From positions 620,001-684,000 of the forward strand of contig CAWEOP010000009.1 of assembly GCA_963810755.1 (NCBI GenBank): DNA of 64,000 nt, given 5' to 3'. The position numbers were made by a program, and so were the translations under genes. This stretch comes from FEN-1219 sp963810755. GTDB lineage: Bacteria > Pseudomonadota > Gammaproteobacteria > Steroidobacterales > Rariloculaceae. Shown here piece by piece: positions 9,279 to 17,852 of the stretch (the stretch's first letter is position 1; every line of letters starts with the position of its first letter). Below the pieces are notes generated by a model. The model had not been told where the DNA came from, searched no databases, and saw nothing but the letters and a program-made list of their open reading frames with translations.

Positions 9279-10034
9279 TCACGGCGCGAGGCCGAGCTCC
9301 TTCAGCACGATCGCCCCGGTACCGCTGCTGGCGGTCGCGCGATGACCGCCCTCGTGCGCGACCACGCGCATCCCGGCGACTGGGCGCGCGCAAAACGAGT
9401 CCTCTTCCTCCTCTCCGCGCACACAGACCAGAGGGATGTCCGCGAGCTTCTCGATCTCCGGACGCGTCGGCACGTCCGTCGGCCGCGCGACGTCGCGCAC
9501 GAGGTCCTCGAGGTGGAACTCGAAGCTCGCGCCCTCGCTGAGCCCAATCAGCACGATCTTGCGCACGCGGTCGCGCAAATCCTTGGGCCAGCGATTCACC
9601 GCGAACGGCGCGAGATCCGCGCCGCGCGAATAGCCAACGACAATCACATCCTTGCGGGCCCACGCGGCGAGCTGCGCGCGCACCGCGGTCTCGAGCAGCG
9701 CCGCGCTCTGCTCGGGCGTACGCGGCTCCGAGAACCAGGTGCGTGACTTGAGACCCAGCACCGGCGCGCCGCGCGCTGCCGCAGACTCGGCGAGGTCGCG
9801 CACGAACGCGGCCCAGTCGCCGTCGCCGCTCATCAGCAGCACGAGCGGTCCGTCGGTTCCGGACGGCGCCGGCACGAGCACGAGCGGATCGTCGCCGGGA
9901 GCGGCAATCGAGGTTCGCGATGGCCCGAACGACGCGAGCAGCGCGAGCCAAACCACGGCGAATTCGGCGCGCGAGCTCGCGATCGGCCTGGCGCCAGACC
10001 GAACGCGCACCTTGGGCAACGCTGACTCGTGCAT
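9279..10034 (-). CDS. acvB: AcvB/VirJ-family lysyl-phosphatidylglycerol hydrolase (periplasmic)
   Basis: About 251 residues from the ATG at 10034. An earlier start at 10100 would add a basic leader before the signal-like EFAVVWLALLASFGPS segment, so 10034 was chosen. It has an alpha/beta-hydrolase fold with nucleophile elbow VVGYSRGAD, LLMSGDGDWA near the N-terminus, and a late histidine in HEGGHRAT. The Agrobacterium homologue AcvB hydrolyses lysyl-phosphatidylglycerol made by the MprF-like LpiA. Here the gene is directly upstream of mprF, so synthesis and removal of the modified lipid are co-expressed. The product is shorter than AcvB and resembles the single-domain VirJ form. Confidence 0.8.
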   Translation of the reverse strand: MHESALPKVRVRSGARPIASSRAEFAVVWLALLASFGPSRTSIAAPGDDPLVLVPAPSGTDGPLVLLMSGDGDWAAFVRDLAESAAARGAPVLGLKSRTWFSEPRTPEQSAALLETAVRAQLAAWARKDVIVVGYSRGADLAPFAVNRWPKDLRDRVRKIVLIGLSEGASFEFHLEDLVRDVARPTDVPTRPEIEKLADIPLVCVRGEEEEDSFCARPVAGMRVVAHEGGHRATASSGTGAIVLKELGLAP

Positions 10035-10157
10035 GTCGGTTGGGCGAAATCGTGGTGGAGAGCGAGCGCGGAAAGGATAGCAGTTCCGCAGCCGCATCAC
10101 GCCACTCCGCCCTTCTCGCGCACGCCGCTCGCGCGCGGCTTCCGTCTCGAGCCGTGG

Positions 10158-13019
10158 TCAGTCCGGCACGAAGTCGTTCATGAGCTTCTCCAATTCCGCG
10201 GGGTCGAGCGGCTTGGTGAAGTGGCGGTCGAAGCCGGCCTCCGTCGCACGCCGCTTGTCCTCGTCCTGCCCCCACCCCGTGAGCGCGACGATCATCGTGC
10301 CGTTGCTCCAGCGCTGCCCGCGGATCAACCGCGCAGCGTCATACCCGTTCAGCCGCGGCATGCCGATGTCGAGCAGAATCACGTCGGGCCGGAACGTAGC
10401 AGCCTCCTCCACCGCCTGGATGCCGTCGTGAACGGTGCGAACCTCGTTCCCCATCAGGCGTAGAAGCATGCCCATGCTTTCCGCGGCGTCGCGGTTGTCG
10501 TCAGCGACGAGGACGCGGCGCGCAATCGGACGCCGTATCGGAGGCGCGATCTCGAGGGCCGGGGGGTGCGGCGCCGCGGCCGTCACATGCGGCAGCCGCA
10601 CGATGAACTGCGCCCCGCGGCCCGATCCCTGGCTGTGCGCCTCCACCGTGCCGCCATGCATCTCGACGAGACGCTTCACGAGCGTGAGTCCGATTCCGAG
10701 CCCGCCTTGCGAGCGCTCCAGCGACTCGTCTACCTGAGCGAACATGTCGAAAATCCGCGGCAGCGCGTCCTCGGGGATGCCGATGCCGTTGTCTCGGACC
10801 GTGATCTCGACCGTGCCGATTTGTCGCCGAGCGCTGAGCCAAATGCGGCCGCCTGCCTCGGTGTAGCGGGCCGCATTGTTCAAGAGGTTCGCGATCACCT
10901 GCGCGAGCCGCACCGGGTCCGCGTCGAGGTAGGTCGGCTCGAGTTGCAGGTCCACCACGAGCTCGTGCCGCGCCGCCTCGATGAGCGGGCGCGAAGTGTC
11001 GACGGCGCTGCGGATCACGTCCGCAAGATCGACGCGCTCCTTGCGCAGCTCGAGCCGTCCCCGTGAAATCCTGCTCACGTCGAGAAGATCGTCGATCAGC
11101 CTCACCATCTGCTCGAGCTGGCGCTCGATCATCAGCCGCGCCGCCTGCTCCACCGCCGAGGCGTCATGGCCGTCAACGCGCATGATCTCGAGCGCGTTGC
11201 GGATCGGCGCGAGTGGATTGCGGAGCTCGTGCGCGAGCGTCGCCAAGAATTCGTCCTTCTTGTGGTCCGTCTCGCGCAGCTGGCGAATCAGATGCATGCG
11301 CTCGTAGGCCGCCGTCACGTACCGGCACATCGTTTCGAGGAACTCGATCTCATCCGTGTCGAAGGCATCCTTCGTACGCGTTGCGAACGCGAGCGTGCCG
11401 AGCAGGCGCCCTTCGGCAATCAGTGGGCTGCCGGAGTACGCGCGAAATCCGAGCTGTCGTGCGAACTCGAGCGACGGGTCGACGGAGGTTTGAATGCAGC
11501 TCGCGGCGATCGGTCTGCGCTCGAGGGCCGCCTTGCCGCAAAGATTCTGGCCGAGCTCGAGACGCTGGATTGCGGCGGCCTCCGCCTCGTGGATACCCGC
11601 CCAGCTTTCGAGCCGCAGCGCTTCGCCCGATTCTTCGACGACGTAATTCAGGTACACGTCGAGGCGCAGGTAGGGCGCGATTTTATTGAACACGCCCCGC
11701 AGCATCGCATCTGGCTTCTCCGTGGTGAGCAACACGGACGCGGTCTCCCACAGCAAGCGAAGCTGCGTGTCTTGACGCAGTAGCTCGAGCTCCACGCGTT
11801 TTCGCGCGGAGATGTCGCGTGCGACCTTCGACGCGCCGAGGATCCGTCCGTTATGGTCGAGCACGGGCGACACCGTGAGCGAAACGACGACCTCATGGCC
11901 GTCCTTCGCTGCGCGCACCGTCTCGAAGTGCTCTATGCGTTCGCCGCGGCTCAAACGGCTCAGGATCTGAGCTTCCTCGGCGAGCTTGCTCGGCGGGATG
12001 ATCAACGCGATCGGCTGCCCCACGGCTTCTGCAGCGCTGAAGCCGAATAAGCGTTCCGCGCCGGCATTCCAGGTGCGAATGATGCCGTCGAGCGACTTGC
12101 TCAAGATCGCGTCGTCGGATGAAGCGACGATGGCGGCGTTCAGCGCCATCGCTTCCTCGGCGCGCTTACGCGCGCTGATGTCCATCATCGCGCCCACGGC
12201 GCGCACGGCGCGGCCGTTTGCGTCGCGCAGGATCTGGCCGCGGTCGTCTATATATATGTATGTTCCATCTGCGTCGAGAAACCGATACTCCTCGGTCCAC
12301 AGCGTCGCCGTGCCGTCGAGCGCGGCCCAAAGGGATGCGACCGTGCGATCCCGGTCCTCTGGATGAAGACGCGCGGCCCACGCTTCGGCGTTCGAGTCTT
12401 CGCCGAGCTCCCACCCGTGAGCGGAGCGCTTGAGCACGCGCTCGGCGGCGGGGAGTGCCGTGCAATCGAGGTCCCAGATCGCGTCGTGCGTAACCTGCGC
12501 CGCGAGGTCGAATCGCTCCTCGCTCTGGCGCAGTGCCTCCATCTGGTCGCGCATCGCGTACTGACGCTGACGCGCTCGCACTGCGGTTCGTGCGGCGCTC
12601 ACGAGCGTCGCGGCGCGTACCGGTAGATCGAGCACCGCGACGTTGCCGAGCTGGGCGATCCAGCGGGCGGCGACCGGCGACTCCGCGCCCGAGCTCGTGA
12701 GGAGGAGGATCGGCACGTCGGACCACGCGGGCTGGTAGCGCAGGGCTTCCCTGAGGACTTGCTGATCGGGTGCATCGATCGATTTTTCGGTAAGCACGAC
12801 TGCGGCCGCGCCGTGCTCGCGAAGCTCGCGCGCGATCTCGGCGAGCGAACCGCAAAGGGTGGTAACGAGGCCGGCGCCGATCAGCTCCGGCGAGGCAAGC
12901 TCGGCGTCCGCCTCAGTCGACGCAAGCACGAGCACGCGTTGCTCATGGGCCTCGTTCATGGGCTCGATTTGGAGTAACGGCACCGCGATCGAGGCGCTGC
13001 CGCCGGCTTCGGAGGTCAT
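10158..13019 (-). CDS. Hybrid sensor histidine kinase (degenerate receiver-PAS-PAS-GAF-HisKA-HATPase-REC)
   Basis: About 953 residues, no membrane segment. The N-terminal 130 residues look like a receiver without the phospho-acceptor (LTEK where Asp is expected). Two PAS domains follow (about 150-270 and 290-400), then a GAF domain (about 420-570), the H-box AHELRNPLAPIRNALEI, ATPase motifs DNGIGIP and GGLGIGLTLV, and a complete C-terminal receiver with VADDNRD, LLDIGMP and FTKPLDP. It is a cytoplasmic sensor of an unknown ligand. The start could be 13019 (ATG) or 12959 (MNEAHEQ). No cognate response regulator or DNA-binding output is adjacent. It shares architecture with the kinase at 19142-21019. 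Confidence 0.85.
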   Translation of the reverse strand: MTSEAGGSASIAVPLLQIEPMNEAHEQRVLVLASTEADAELASPELIGAGLVTTLCGSLAEIARELREHGAAAVVLTEKSIDAPDQQVLREALRYQPAWSDVPILLLTSSGAESPVAARWIAQLGNVAVLDLPVRAATLVSAARTAVRARQRQYAMRDQMEALRQSEERFDLAAQVTHDAIWDLDCTALPAAERVLKRSAHGWELGEDSNAEAWAARLHPEDRDRTVASLWAALDGTATLWTEEYRFLDADGTYIYIDDRGQILRDANGRAVRAVGAMMDISARKRAEEAMALNAAIVASSDDAILSKSLDGIIRTWNAGAERLFGFSAAEAVGQPIALIIPPSKLAEEAQILSRLSRGERIEHFETVRAAKDGHEVVVSLTVSPVLDHNGRILGASKVARDISARKRVELELLRQDTQLRLLWETASVLLTTEKPDAMLRGVFNKIAPYLRLDVYLNYVVEESGEALRLESWAGIHEAEAAAIQRLELGQNLCGKAALERRPIAASCIQTSVDPSLEFARQLGFRAYSGSPLIAEGRLLGTLAFATRTKDAFDTDEIEFLETMCRYVTAAYERMHLIRQLRETDHKKDEFLATLAHELRNPLAPIRNALEIMRVDGHDASAVEQAARLMIERQLEQMVRLIDDLLDVSRISRGRLELRKERVDLADVIRSAVDTSRPLIEAARHELVVDLQLEPTYLDADPVRLAQVIANLLNNAARYTEAGGRIWLSARRQIGTVEITVRDNGIGIPEDALPRIFDMFAQVDESLERSQGGLGIGLTLVKRLVEMHGGTVEAHSQGSGRGAQFIVRLPHVTAAAPHPPALEIAPPIRRPIARRVLVADDNRDAAESMGMLLRLMGNEVRTVHDGIQAVEEAATFRPDVILLDIGMPRLNGYDAARLIRGQRWSNGTMIVALTGWGQDEDKRRATEAGFDRHFTKPLDPAELEKLMNDFVPD

Positions 13020-13040
13020 CCGCAAGCGAGGCTGTCTCGG

Positions 13041-13208
13041 CTATCTCGGCGAGTCCTCGACGCCGCAATTGCAGTTGCCATGCTCGCAGCCGCCGCCTGC
13101 CGCGCAGGCGCTGCTGCAAAACGTCCGTCCGTCCTTGATGAATGCCTTCTCAGGCCCTTCGACCTTGCACGAACAGCCGTCGTGCGCGCATTTCTCCGCT
13201 CTTGCCAC
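13041..13208 (-). CDS. Bacterial metallothionein (BmtA/SmtA type)
   Basis: 55 residues, starting at GTG with AAGGAG seven bases upstream. Eight cysteines and two histidines sit in the classic order: CAHDGCSC near the N-terminus, FCSSACA in the middle and CEHGNCNC at the end. This matches the SmtA/BmtA pattern that forms a Zn4Cys9His2-like cluster. It sequesters zinc or cadmium in the cytoplasm. The hairpin at 13281-13310 separates it from the DUF1328 gene upstream, so it probably has its own promoter, though none was recognised. Confidence 0.85.
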   Translation of the reverse strand: MARAEKCAHDGCSCKVEGPEKAFIKDGRTFCSSACAAGGGCEHGNCNCGVEDSPR

Positions 13209-13280
13209 CTTGGTCTCCTTGCTTACGGGTCATGTCGGTCGTGTCGGATGGCCGACCGATCAACGGTAATTCCGGGATCC

Positions 13281-13310
13281 CAGGCATCGCCCCAAGCGGG
13301 GCGATGCCTG
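13281..13310 (-). terminator. Strong hairpin, probable terminator after the DUF1328 gene
   Basis: A perfect 13-base-pair stem (CAGGCATCGCCCC with its complement) closes a 4-base loop. No T-run follows on the minus strand, so intrinsic termination is not certain. It lies just past the DUF1328 stop and before the metallothionein gene. Confidence 0.55.
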
Positions 13311-13330
13311 CTACCCGTCAGCCGGACGAG

Positions 13331-13495
13331 CTAGACGCTGGTTCCGCGGCCTCTAATGAAGAACACGAGTGCCAGCACCAATCCGACCACGAATAGGATC
13401 CACGCGATATTCGCGGAGATCCCGGCGATGCCGGAAAACCCGAGCACGCCCGCGATCAGAGCTACCACCAGGAATACCAATGCGTAATACATCAT
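13331..13495 (-). CDS. DUF1328 (YtjA-like) small membrane protein
   Basis: 54 residues starting MMYYALVFLVVALIAGVLG, with two membrane helices joined by a GIAGISANIAWILF segment and ending in FFIRGRG. This is the standard DUF1328 layout. AGGAG precedes the start codon. Family members are often induced by envelope or general stress; their molecular function is unknown. The gene lies 77 bases after the small gene at 13573-13743, with no hairpin between, so both may be read from the sigma-54 promoter at 13800-13815. Confidence 0.9.
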   Translation of the reverse strand: MMYYALVFLVVALIAGVLGFSGIAGISANIAWILFVVGLVLALVFFIRGRGTSV

Positions 13496-13572
13496 AGAAA
13501 AAACTCCTAACCGTTAAGCTCGCCACCCCATCGAAACTCTCGGCCTCGCGCGCTGAGCCCCGGCCACCTCGA

Positions 13573-13743
13573 TCAATGCGGCGTCTTCGAGCCGATGGCG
13601 ACGTCAGCCGTTCCTAGATCGGACGCAAGCTTCTTCGCACGGCGTCGCCGTTCCATGATCTCTGCGACTCGCATCCGGGCTTCGGTCTCGCATTCCATGA
13701 GCTCGAGAAACTCGTCCAGATCGACTTCAATCAGGAAACTCAT
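13573..13743 (-). CDS. Small acidic/basic helical protein A, paralogue of the gene at 18232
   Basis: 56 residues with AGGAGGG before the ATG. The core VDLDEFLELMECETEARM continues into RVAEIMERRRRAKK. Without gaps it aligns with the product of 18232-18379: DLDxFL, a shared E, then ARxRVxE and RRR. The composition predicts one long amphipathic helix with an acidic front and an arginine-rich back. No known family was recognised. A sigma-54 promoter lies 57 bases upstream, and DUF1328 follows in the same direction. Confidence 0.7.
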   Translation of the reverse strand: MSFLIEVDLDEFLELMECETEARMRVAEIMERRRRAKKLASDLGTADVAIGSKTPH

Positions 13744-13799
13744 CGCGCTGCCCTCCTACTGTCGCGACTCACGGCGAGCCGCTTCATTGCGCAGGGTTT

Positions 13800-13815
13800 T
13801 GCAAAGTCCATGCCA
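13800..13815 (-). promoter_or_regulatory. sigma-54 promoter for small gene A and DUF1328
   Basis: The minus strand reads TGGCATGGACTTTGCA. GG and GC are exactly 10 bases apart, with one change from the ideal -24 box (T for C). The predicted start is near 13789, a leader of 46 bases. An AT-richer stretch with GCAG/CTGC half-sites lies upstream near 13876-13895 and might bind an activator. The remaining part of the 13744-13951 gap shows nothing else. Confidence 0.72.
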
Positions 13816-13951
13816 CCGGGAAGCGGCCCGGAAGCGGCAGGGAGGCAAGGCCGGCAGCCACTCCAAACGCGGCATGATTGCAGAATCTAAAATGCTGCCT
13901 GCATTCCAGGAAAGGCACACCCGCGCTTCGGCGGTGGCCGCCCCGAACCCG

Positions 13952-15043
13952 TCACTGCAGCGTCGCGGAGGGAGCGATGGTGGCCGCGGCAGCCGGGCGC
14001 GCCAACCCTGCGGTGGCCTGACGGCAGAGGTCGTGCACGAACGCGAGCTTCTCGGCCACGCGCTCGGTGATCGCGAACGGATACGCGTCGCGCATACCCA
14101 TGCTGCGTGTGAGCTGGTTCAGGCAGACTGTGAGGGGCACCCAATCGGCGAGCACGGACGCAAACGGCCGTGCATCGTCGAGCGGTAGTGGGGAAGCCAT
14201 CGATCGGCCGCCGAGCGCCAGGGCCGACGTGCTCGCCGTCTCGAGCGTATCGAGGATGTGGATGTAGTGCGCCCAGGTCTCCGAGAAGTCTTCCCACGGG
14301 TGCATGCTGGCGTAGGCGCTCACGAACGTGTGTTGCCAGTCCACGGCCGGCCCGGCGTCGTAGTAGTGCTTCAGCGCCGTCACGTAGTCGGCGCGCTCGT
14401 CGCCGAACAGCTCGCGGAACGGTCGCTGGATCGGCATGCCGTCGACGAGCAAGTACCAATAGTAGTGGCCGATCTCGTGCCGGAGGTGGCCGAGCATCGT
14501 GCGGTACTGCTCGTTTAGACGTTTGCGGATCGCCTCGCGCAGCACGTCGTCGGCCTCGACCACGTTCAATGTGAGCCTGCCGTTGTCGTGGCCGATGTAT
14601 ATCGGCTCCTTCTCCGGAGGCGGATCTACCGCGCCCGTGTCCGCGCGATCGTCGGCGAGCAGCCGGAAGCGCAAAGGTTGCTTGCCGCCGAGCCCCAAGA
14701 GCGGCAGGCCGATCTCGAGCAGCGTGAAGATGAGGCGCCGCTTCGCGCGCTCCGTGTCGCCCCAGAGCGCGCGCCGCCCTGGATCGGCCAGATCCGGCAC
14801 CACCTCGTTCAAGGCGCAGGCGGCGCAGTAGCCGCTGCCCCCCGCACTCGCCGGGGCGAACCAATTGCAAGCCGCGTATTCGGTCCAGTTGCGGCATGGC
14901 TGCAGTGCCGCGGCGGCGGCGCTCTCGGTAGTGCACATCGTGAGGCTGTCCGGACGAAACCCGACCTGGCGCGCGCAAGCGAGGCACTGCACGTTCTCGA
15001 AATAGAGCGTGGCGTTGCAAGAGTCGCAGGTGAACGTGAGCAT
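13952..15043 (-). CDS. Putative zinc-binding metallopeptidase with N-terminal zinc ribbons
   Basis: 363 residues from the ATG at 15043. The N-terminus has cysteine pairs CDSC, CLAC and CAAC (zinc ribbon). The catalytic motif is HEIGHYYW at about residue 215, followed by ELFGDERADY and a downstream ETWAHYIHILDT helix that fits a third ligand. This is the putative zinc-binding metallopeptidase family (Peptidase_Mx type). There is no signal peptide, so it acts in the cytoplasm. It starts 31 bases after the DUF748 stop and probably ends the operon begun by the sigma-54 promoter at 16539-16554. Confidence 0.8.
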   Translation of the reverse strand: MLTFTCDSCNATLYFENVQCLACARQVGFRPDSLTMCTTESAAAAALQPCRNWTEYAACNWFAPASAGGSGYCAACALNEVVPDLADPGRRALWGDTERAKRRLIFTLLEIGLPLLGLGGKQPLRFRLLADDRADTGAVDPPPEKEPIYIGHDNGRLTLNVVEADDVLREAIRKRLNEQYRTMLGHLRHEIGHYYWYLLVDGMPIQRPFRELFGDERADYVTALKHYYDAGPAVDWQHTFVSAYASMHPWEDFSETWAHYIHILDTLETASTSALALGGRSMASPLPLDDARPFASVLADWVPLTVCLNQLTRSMGMRDAYPFAITERVAEKLAFVHDLCRQATAGLARPAAAATIAPSATLQ

Positions 15044-15074
15044 ATCGTGGCGGCCTCGGGGACTGAGCGGACGA

Positions 15075-16295
15075 TCAGTCTTCGCGCCGGCTTCGCTTCG
15101 TTTTGCGTGGCGCGGGCTCCAGCGAGTCGGCCGGCGCCAACTCGCCTTTCGCGTCGTTCTCGATCGCCGCCTTTTCGTTCTTCTTGCAGTCCGTCTTGCC
15201 CTCGGTGCTTGGGCACTCGAGGTGCTCACCCACGTCGCGCAGGGAGACCGAGCCTTCCAGCGAATGCGCGAACGCCGCCACGAACGCGTTACGAACGAGA
15301 TTGACGAGCGCCGCGAGAATACCCGCGCGCGGATCATCGAGGTTACCGGAGAACGGGATCCGCGTCGCCACCTGCTTTTCTTGACGGTTCTCGAGCACCT
15401 TCGCCGCGAATCCCACGATGGCCTCCCAGGCCTTCTGGAACGGTCCGCTCGTCGCCTCCTTCGTGTCGAAGATCTCGGGATCCTCGAGGATCGGCTTCAC
15501 GTAGCCCTCGAACCGGCCGTCGGCCGTCGCAAGCTCGGCATACATCGAGAACGCGCCGTTCTGAGCATCGACCTTCAGGAACTCGCGCAACCATGGATTC
15601 ACGTCGACGAGCTTCGCATTCTCGAGCGAGACGTCCACGTCGAACGCGGGCAGCTCCTCGTTGGGATCGATCTGGCCATCGAGCTTGAAGGGAGCGCTGC
15701 CCATGATGCGGCCCGCGAGCGAGATGTCTGCAAACGCGGCCTTTTCCTCGTCGGTCACGTTCGTGAGGTTTCGCAGCACGAGCTGGAAGCCCTGCAGCGT
15801 CAGCGATTCCTCCGTCGAGATTCCGGGCGCGCGAAATGTCACGAGCCCGTTCTGCACTCGAACCACGTTGAGCTTGAACGGAAAAAGATCGCGAATCTCC
15901 TGAGGCCAGCTGACGCCGGTGCCGAGCTGCGTGTTCTCGTCGCTCTCGGATTGCACGAGATTCAATACGGGTGAGAACATTACCGCCTCGCCGACCACCT
16001 CGCCGCGAAATAGCGCGCGCCATTCGATCGTCAAATCCATTCGCGGCATCGCGACGAACGGCGTGTCACGGACCTCATCCGACGCCGCGACCTTCACGAC
16101 TTGCAGGTTGCGCAACGCGTAGCCGCCGCGCCACAGGAACAAGTCCACCTCCGTCACGGCGCCGCGATAGTCGCCCATGTGGGCCATCTGGCGATTGACG
16201 TAGCGCTCGACGACGACGGGCGCCGCGACGCGCGCCCCGATGAGCACGACGGCGAGCAGTGCGACCGCGAGCGCGACCTGGGAGCGCCGACGCAT
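15075..16295 (-). CDS. DUF748 (AsmA-like) membrane-anchored periplasmic protein
   Basis: 406 residues. One N-terminal helix (VALAVALLAVVLIGARVAA) anchors a long beta-rich periplasmic part typical of DUF748/AsmA-like proteins, with repeated segments such as VDLFLWRGGYALRNL and GRIMGSAPFKLDGQ. The C-terminus is highly charged and lysine-rich. AsmA-like proteins are tied to envelope lipid transport and integrity. The gene starts 18 bases after the stop of the small gene at 16314 and precedes the metallopeptidase, forming a three-gene unit. Confidence 0.8.
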   Translation of the reverse strand: MRRRSQVALAVALLAVVLIGARVAAPVVVERYVNRQMAHMGDYRGAVTEVDLFLWRGGYALRNLQVVKVAASDEVRDTPFVAMPRMDLTIEWRALFRGEVVGEAVMFSPVLNLVQSESDENTQLGTGVSWPQEIRDLFPFKLNVVRVQNGLVTFRAPGISTEESLTLQGFQLVLRNLTNVTDEEKAAFADISLAGRIMGSAPFKLDGQIDPNEELPAFDVDVSLENAKLVDVNPWLREFLKVDAQNGAFSMYAELATADGRFEGYVKPILEDPEIFDTKEATSGPFQKAWEAIVGFAAKVLENRQEKQVATRIPFSGNLDDPRAGILAALVNLVRNAFVAAFAHSLEGSVSLRDVGEHLECPSTEGKTDCKKNEKAAIENDAKGELAPADSLEPAPRKTKRSRRED

Positions 16296-16313
16296 CAGGT
16301 CCCTCGCCGGCCG

Positions 16314-16493
16314 TCAGTTGCGAGGGATCCGGCGCGCGGCGAACCGTTGCAGCTCCGCCGAATCACTGTCCGCCAGAATCTCGAGCTCGGCCTTGAGAAT
16401 GGCCTCGTAGTCGCGCATTCGCCAGCGAATGCTACTCGTGAGGCTGTCGGTAAGCGCGCAGAGCTCGGCCGGCGCGTCTGTCGAAAAGTTCAT
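16314..16493 (-). CDS. Small helical protein C, first gene of a sigma-54 operon
   Basis: 59 residues from the ATG at 16493 (MNFSTDAPAELCALTDS, later MRDYEAILKAELEIL). It is mostly helical and of unknown family. A longer reading from 16577 is excluded because the predicted sigma-54 transcript start is near 16528, inside that longer frame. GGGAGA lies upstream of the chosen ATG. DUF748 follows after 18 bases. Its similarity to small proteins A and B is limited to size, charge and promoter type. Confidence 0.6.
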   Translation of the reverse strand: MNFSTDAPAELCALTDSLTSSIRWRMRDYEAILKAELEILADSDSAELQRFAARRIPRN

Positions 16494-16538
16494 CTTCGTT
16501 TTCTCCCGTGTCCCAGGTCGTTCGTTCGCAGAGGGCAA

Positions 16539-16554
16539 TGCAAGGCATGTGCCA
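16539..16554 (-). promoter_or_regulatory. sigma-54 promoter for the small C-DUF748-metallopeptidase operon
   Basis: The minus strand reads TGGCACATGCCTTGCA, a perfect consensus match. The same 16 bases recur at 17853-17868, including the four free positions. The predicted start is near 16528, leader 35 bases. A TGGGAAT element lies 55 bases upstream of the -24 GG. Confidence 0.85.
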
Positions 16555-16669
16555 CCCCTCTGCCGCTCCCCTTTCACCCGGGCGTCGCCGCGCCGCGATT
16601 GCGAACTTGGGAATCTGCGCAGCGATTTTCATCGTTCGAGGTGCGGCCCCGAGGCGTCGTTCGCGTGGG

Positions 16670-17578
16670 ATGACCGTGGCATGGACCTTGCTCGACGACC
16701 GCGTGGTGACGAAGTTGCGAGGAATTCTTTGGCAGTCGCTCGTGCGGACGTACGAGGACGACGCGCTCGAGCTGTGCGCCGCGATCGCTTACTACTCGCT
16801 GCTGTCCATGGCGCCGCTGCTGCTCATCGCCATCGCCGTGGCGGGTATATTCTTCGCGGACGGCGCGGTGCACACCGAGCTCATCAGGCAGGTAGAGAAG
16901 CTAGTTGGCGCGGAGGGAGCCGCGTTGACCCAAACCGTGATCGACAGCACGCAGAGCGAGGAGCGAAGCCAATGGTCGCTTGTCCTCGGAGCCTTCCTCA
17001 CCCTGCTCGGTGCCACCACCGTGTTTGCGCAACTGCAAAACGCGCTGAATCGCGTCTGGCGCGTAGAAGCCGCGCCCGGCAACGCGATGCTCAATTTCAT
17101 CAAGCACCGCATCCTGTCGTTTGCGCTCGTGCTTGCGCTCGGATTCCTATTGATGGTGTCGTTGTTGATCAGCGCCTTGCTGGGCGCTCTACACACCTAT
17201 CTCGACCATAGGCTAGCGGCGGCGACCTTCTTCTGGGGCACGCTCGATCTGGCTATCACCTTCGCGTTCTCGGCCGTCCTCATCGCCGCGATGTTCAAGT
17301 ATCTACCGGACGCGAAGATCGCGTGGCGCGACAGCTGGCTCGGAGCGCTCGTCACGGCGCTGCTGTTCGTCGTCGGCAAGCACTTGATCGGGCTGTATCT
17401 CGGCCAAACGACGATCGCGTCGTCGTTCGGCGCCGCGGGCTCCGTGGTCGTATTCATGATCTGGGTCTACTACGCCGCGTTGATCCTGCTGTTTGGGGCC
17501 GAGATCACCCAGGCCGTCGCAGAGCAACGCGGCGCAACCATCGTGCCCAGCGAGCACGCGAATGCCAGGCGGGCTTGA
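16670..17578 (+). CDS. YihY/BrkB-family inner membrane protein
   Basis: 302 residues from the ATG at 16670. Earlier in-frame starts overlap the divergent sigma-54 promoter and add sequence atypical of the family. Family hallmarks are AIAYYSLLSMAPLLL, a long first periplasmic loop, FAQLQNALNRVWRV, and GAAGSVVVFMIWVYYAALILLFGAE with about six helices. BrkB-like proteins (once labelled RNase BN) are inner-membrane proteins of unresolved transport function. The gene converges with small gene D. Confidence 0.85.
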   Translation: MTVAWTLLDDRVVTKLRGILWQSLVRTYEDDALELCAAIAYYSLLSMAPLLLIAIAVAGIFFADGAVHTELIRQVEKLVGAEGAALTQTVIDSTQSEERSQWSLVLGAFLTLLGATTVFAQLQNALNRVWRVEAAPGNAMLNFIKHRILSFALVLALGFLLMVSLLISALLGALHTYLDHRLAAATFFWGTLDLAITFAFSAVLIAAMFKYLPDAKIAWRDSWLGALVTALLFVVGKHLIGLYLGQTTIASSFGAAGSVVVFMIWVYYAALILLFGAEITQAVAEQRGATIVPSEHANARRA

Positions 17579-17595
17579 GCCGCATACCGCGCGCG

Positions 17596-17811
17596 TCAGT
17601 GGATTCGCGTTTCCACGAGGTTGATGAGCCGCTCGATCTCGAGGTCGAGCGGACTCAAGGTCGTCTTGCTCGGCTTACTCGGCCGCGGATCGTCGATCGG
17701 CTTCGGGTCCGGGATCGCGGTGGGGTCTCCGCGAGTGATCGGGTCGACGGGCTCGCGCGGCGGCCCGTCGGGCGGGGTCGTCTCCGGCGATCTCTGCGCT
17801 TTCCTCGGCAT
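17596..17811 (-). CDS. Small proline-rich protein D under a sigma-54 promoter
   Basis: 71 residues from the ATG at 17811, preceded by GAGGAG. The first two thirds are proline- and aspartate-rich (PPDGPPREPVDP, PDPKPIDDPRP). The end is a helix, LSPLDLEIERLINLVETRIH. It is unrelated to known families by eye and looks disordered with a C-terminal docking helix. A start at 17862 is excluded because the sigma-54 transcript would begin near 17842. Confidence 0.6.
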   Translation of the reverse strand: MPRKAQRSPETTPPDGPPREPVDPITRGDPTAIPDPKPIDDPRPSKPSKTTLSPLDLEIERLINLVETRIH

Positions 17812-17852
17812 TGTGTTTCTCCTCGATATCTCGGACTCGTGCGTCGAGACTC

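Noticed and set aside
10501..10842. Arg/Ala-rich frames overlapping the hybrid kinase as antisense genes
   Set aside because: Typical artefact of high-GC coding sequence, with no ribosome site or family match.
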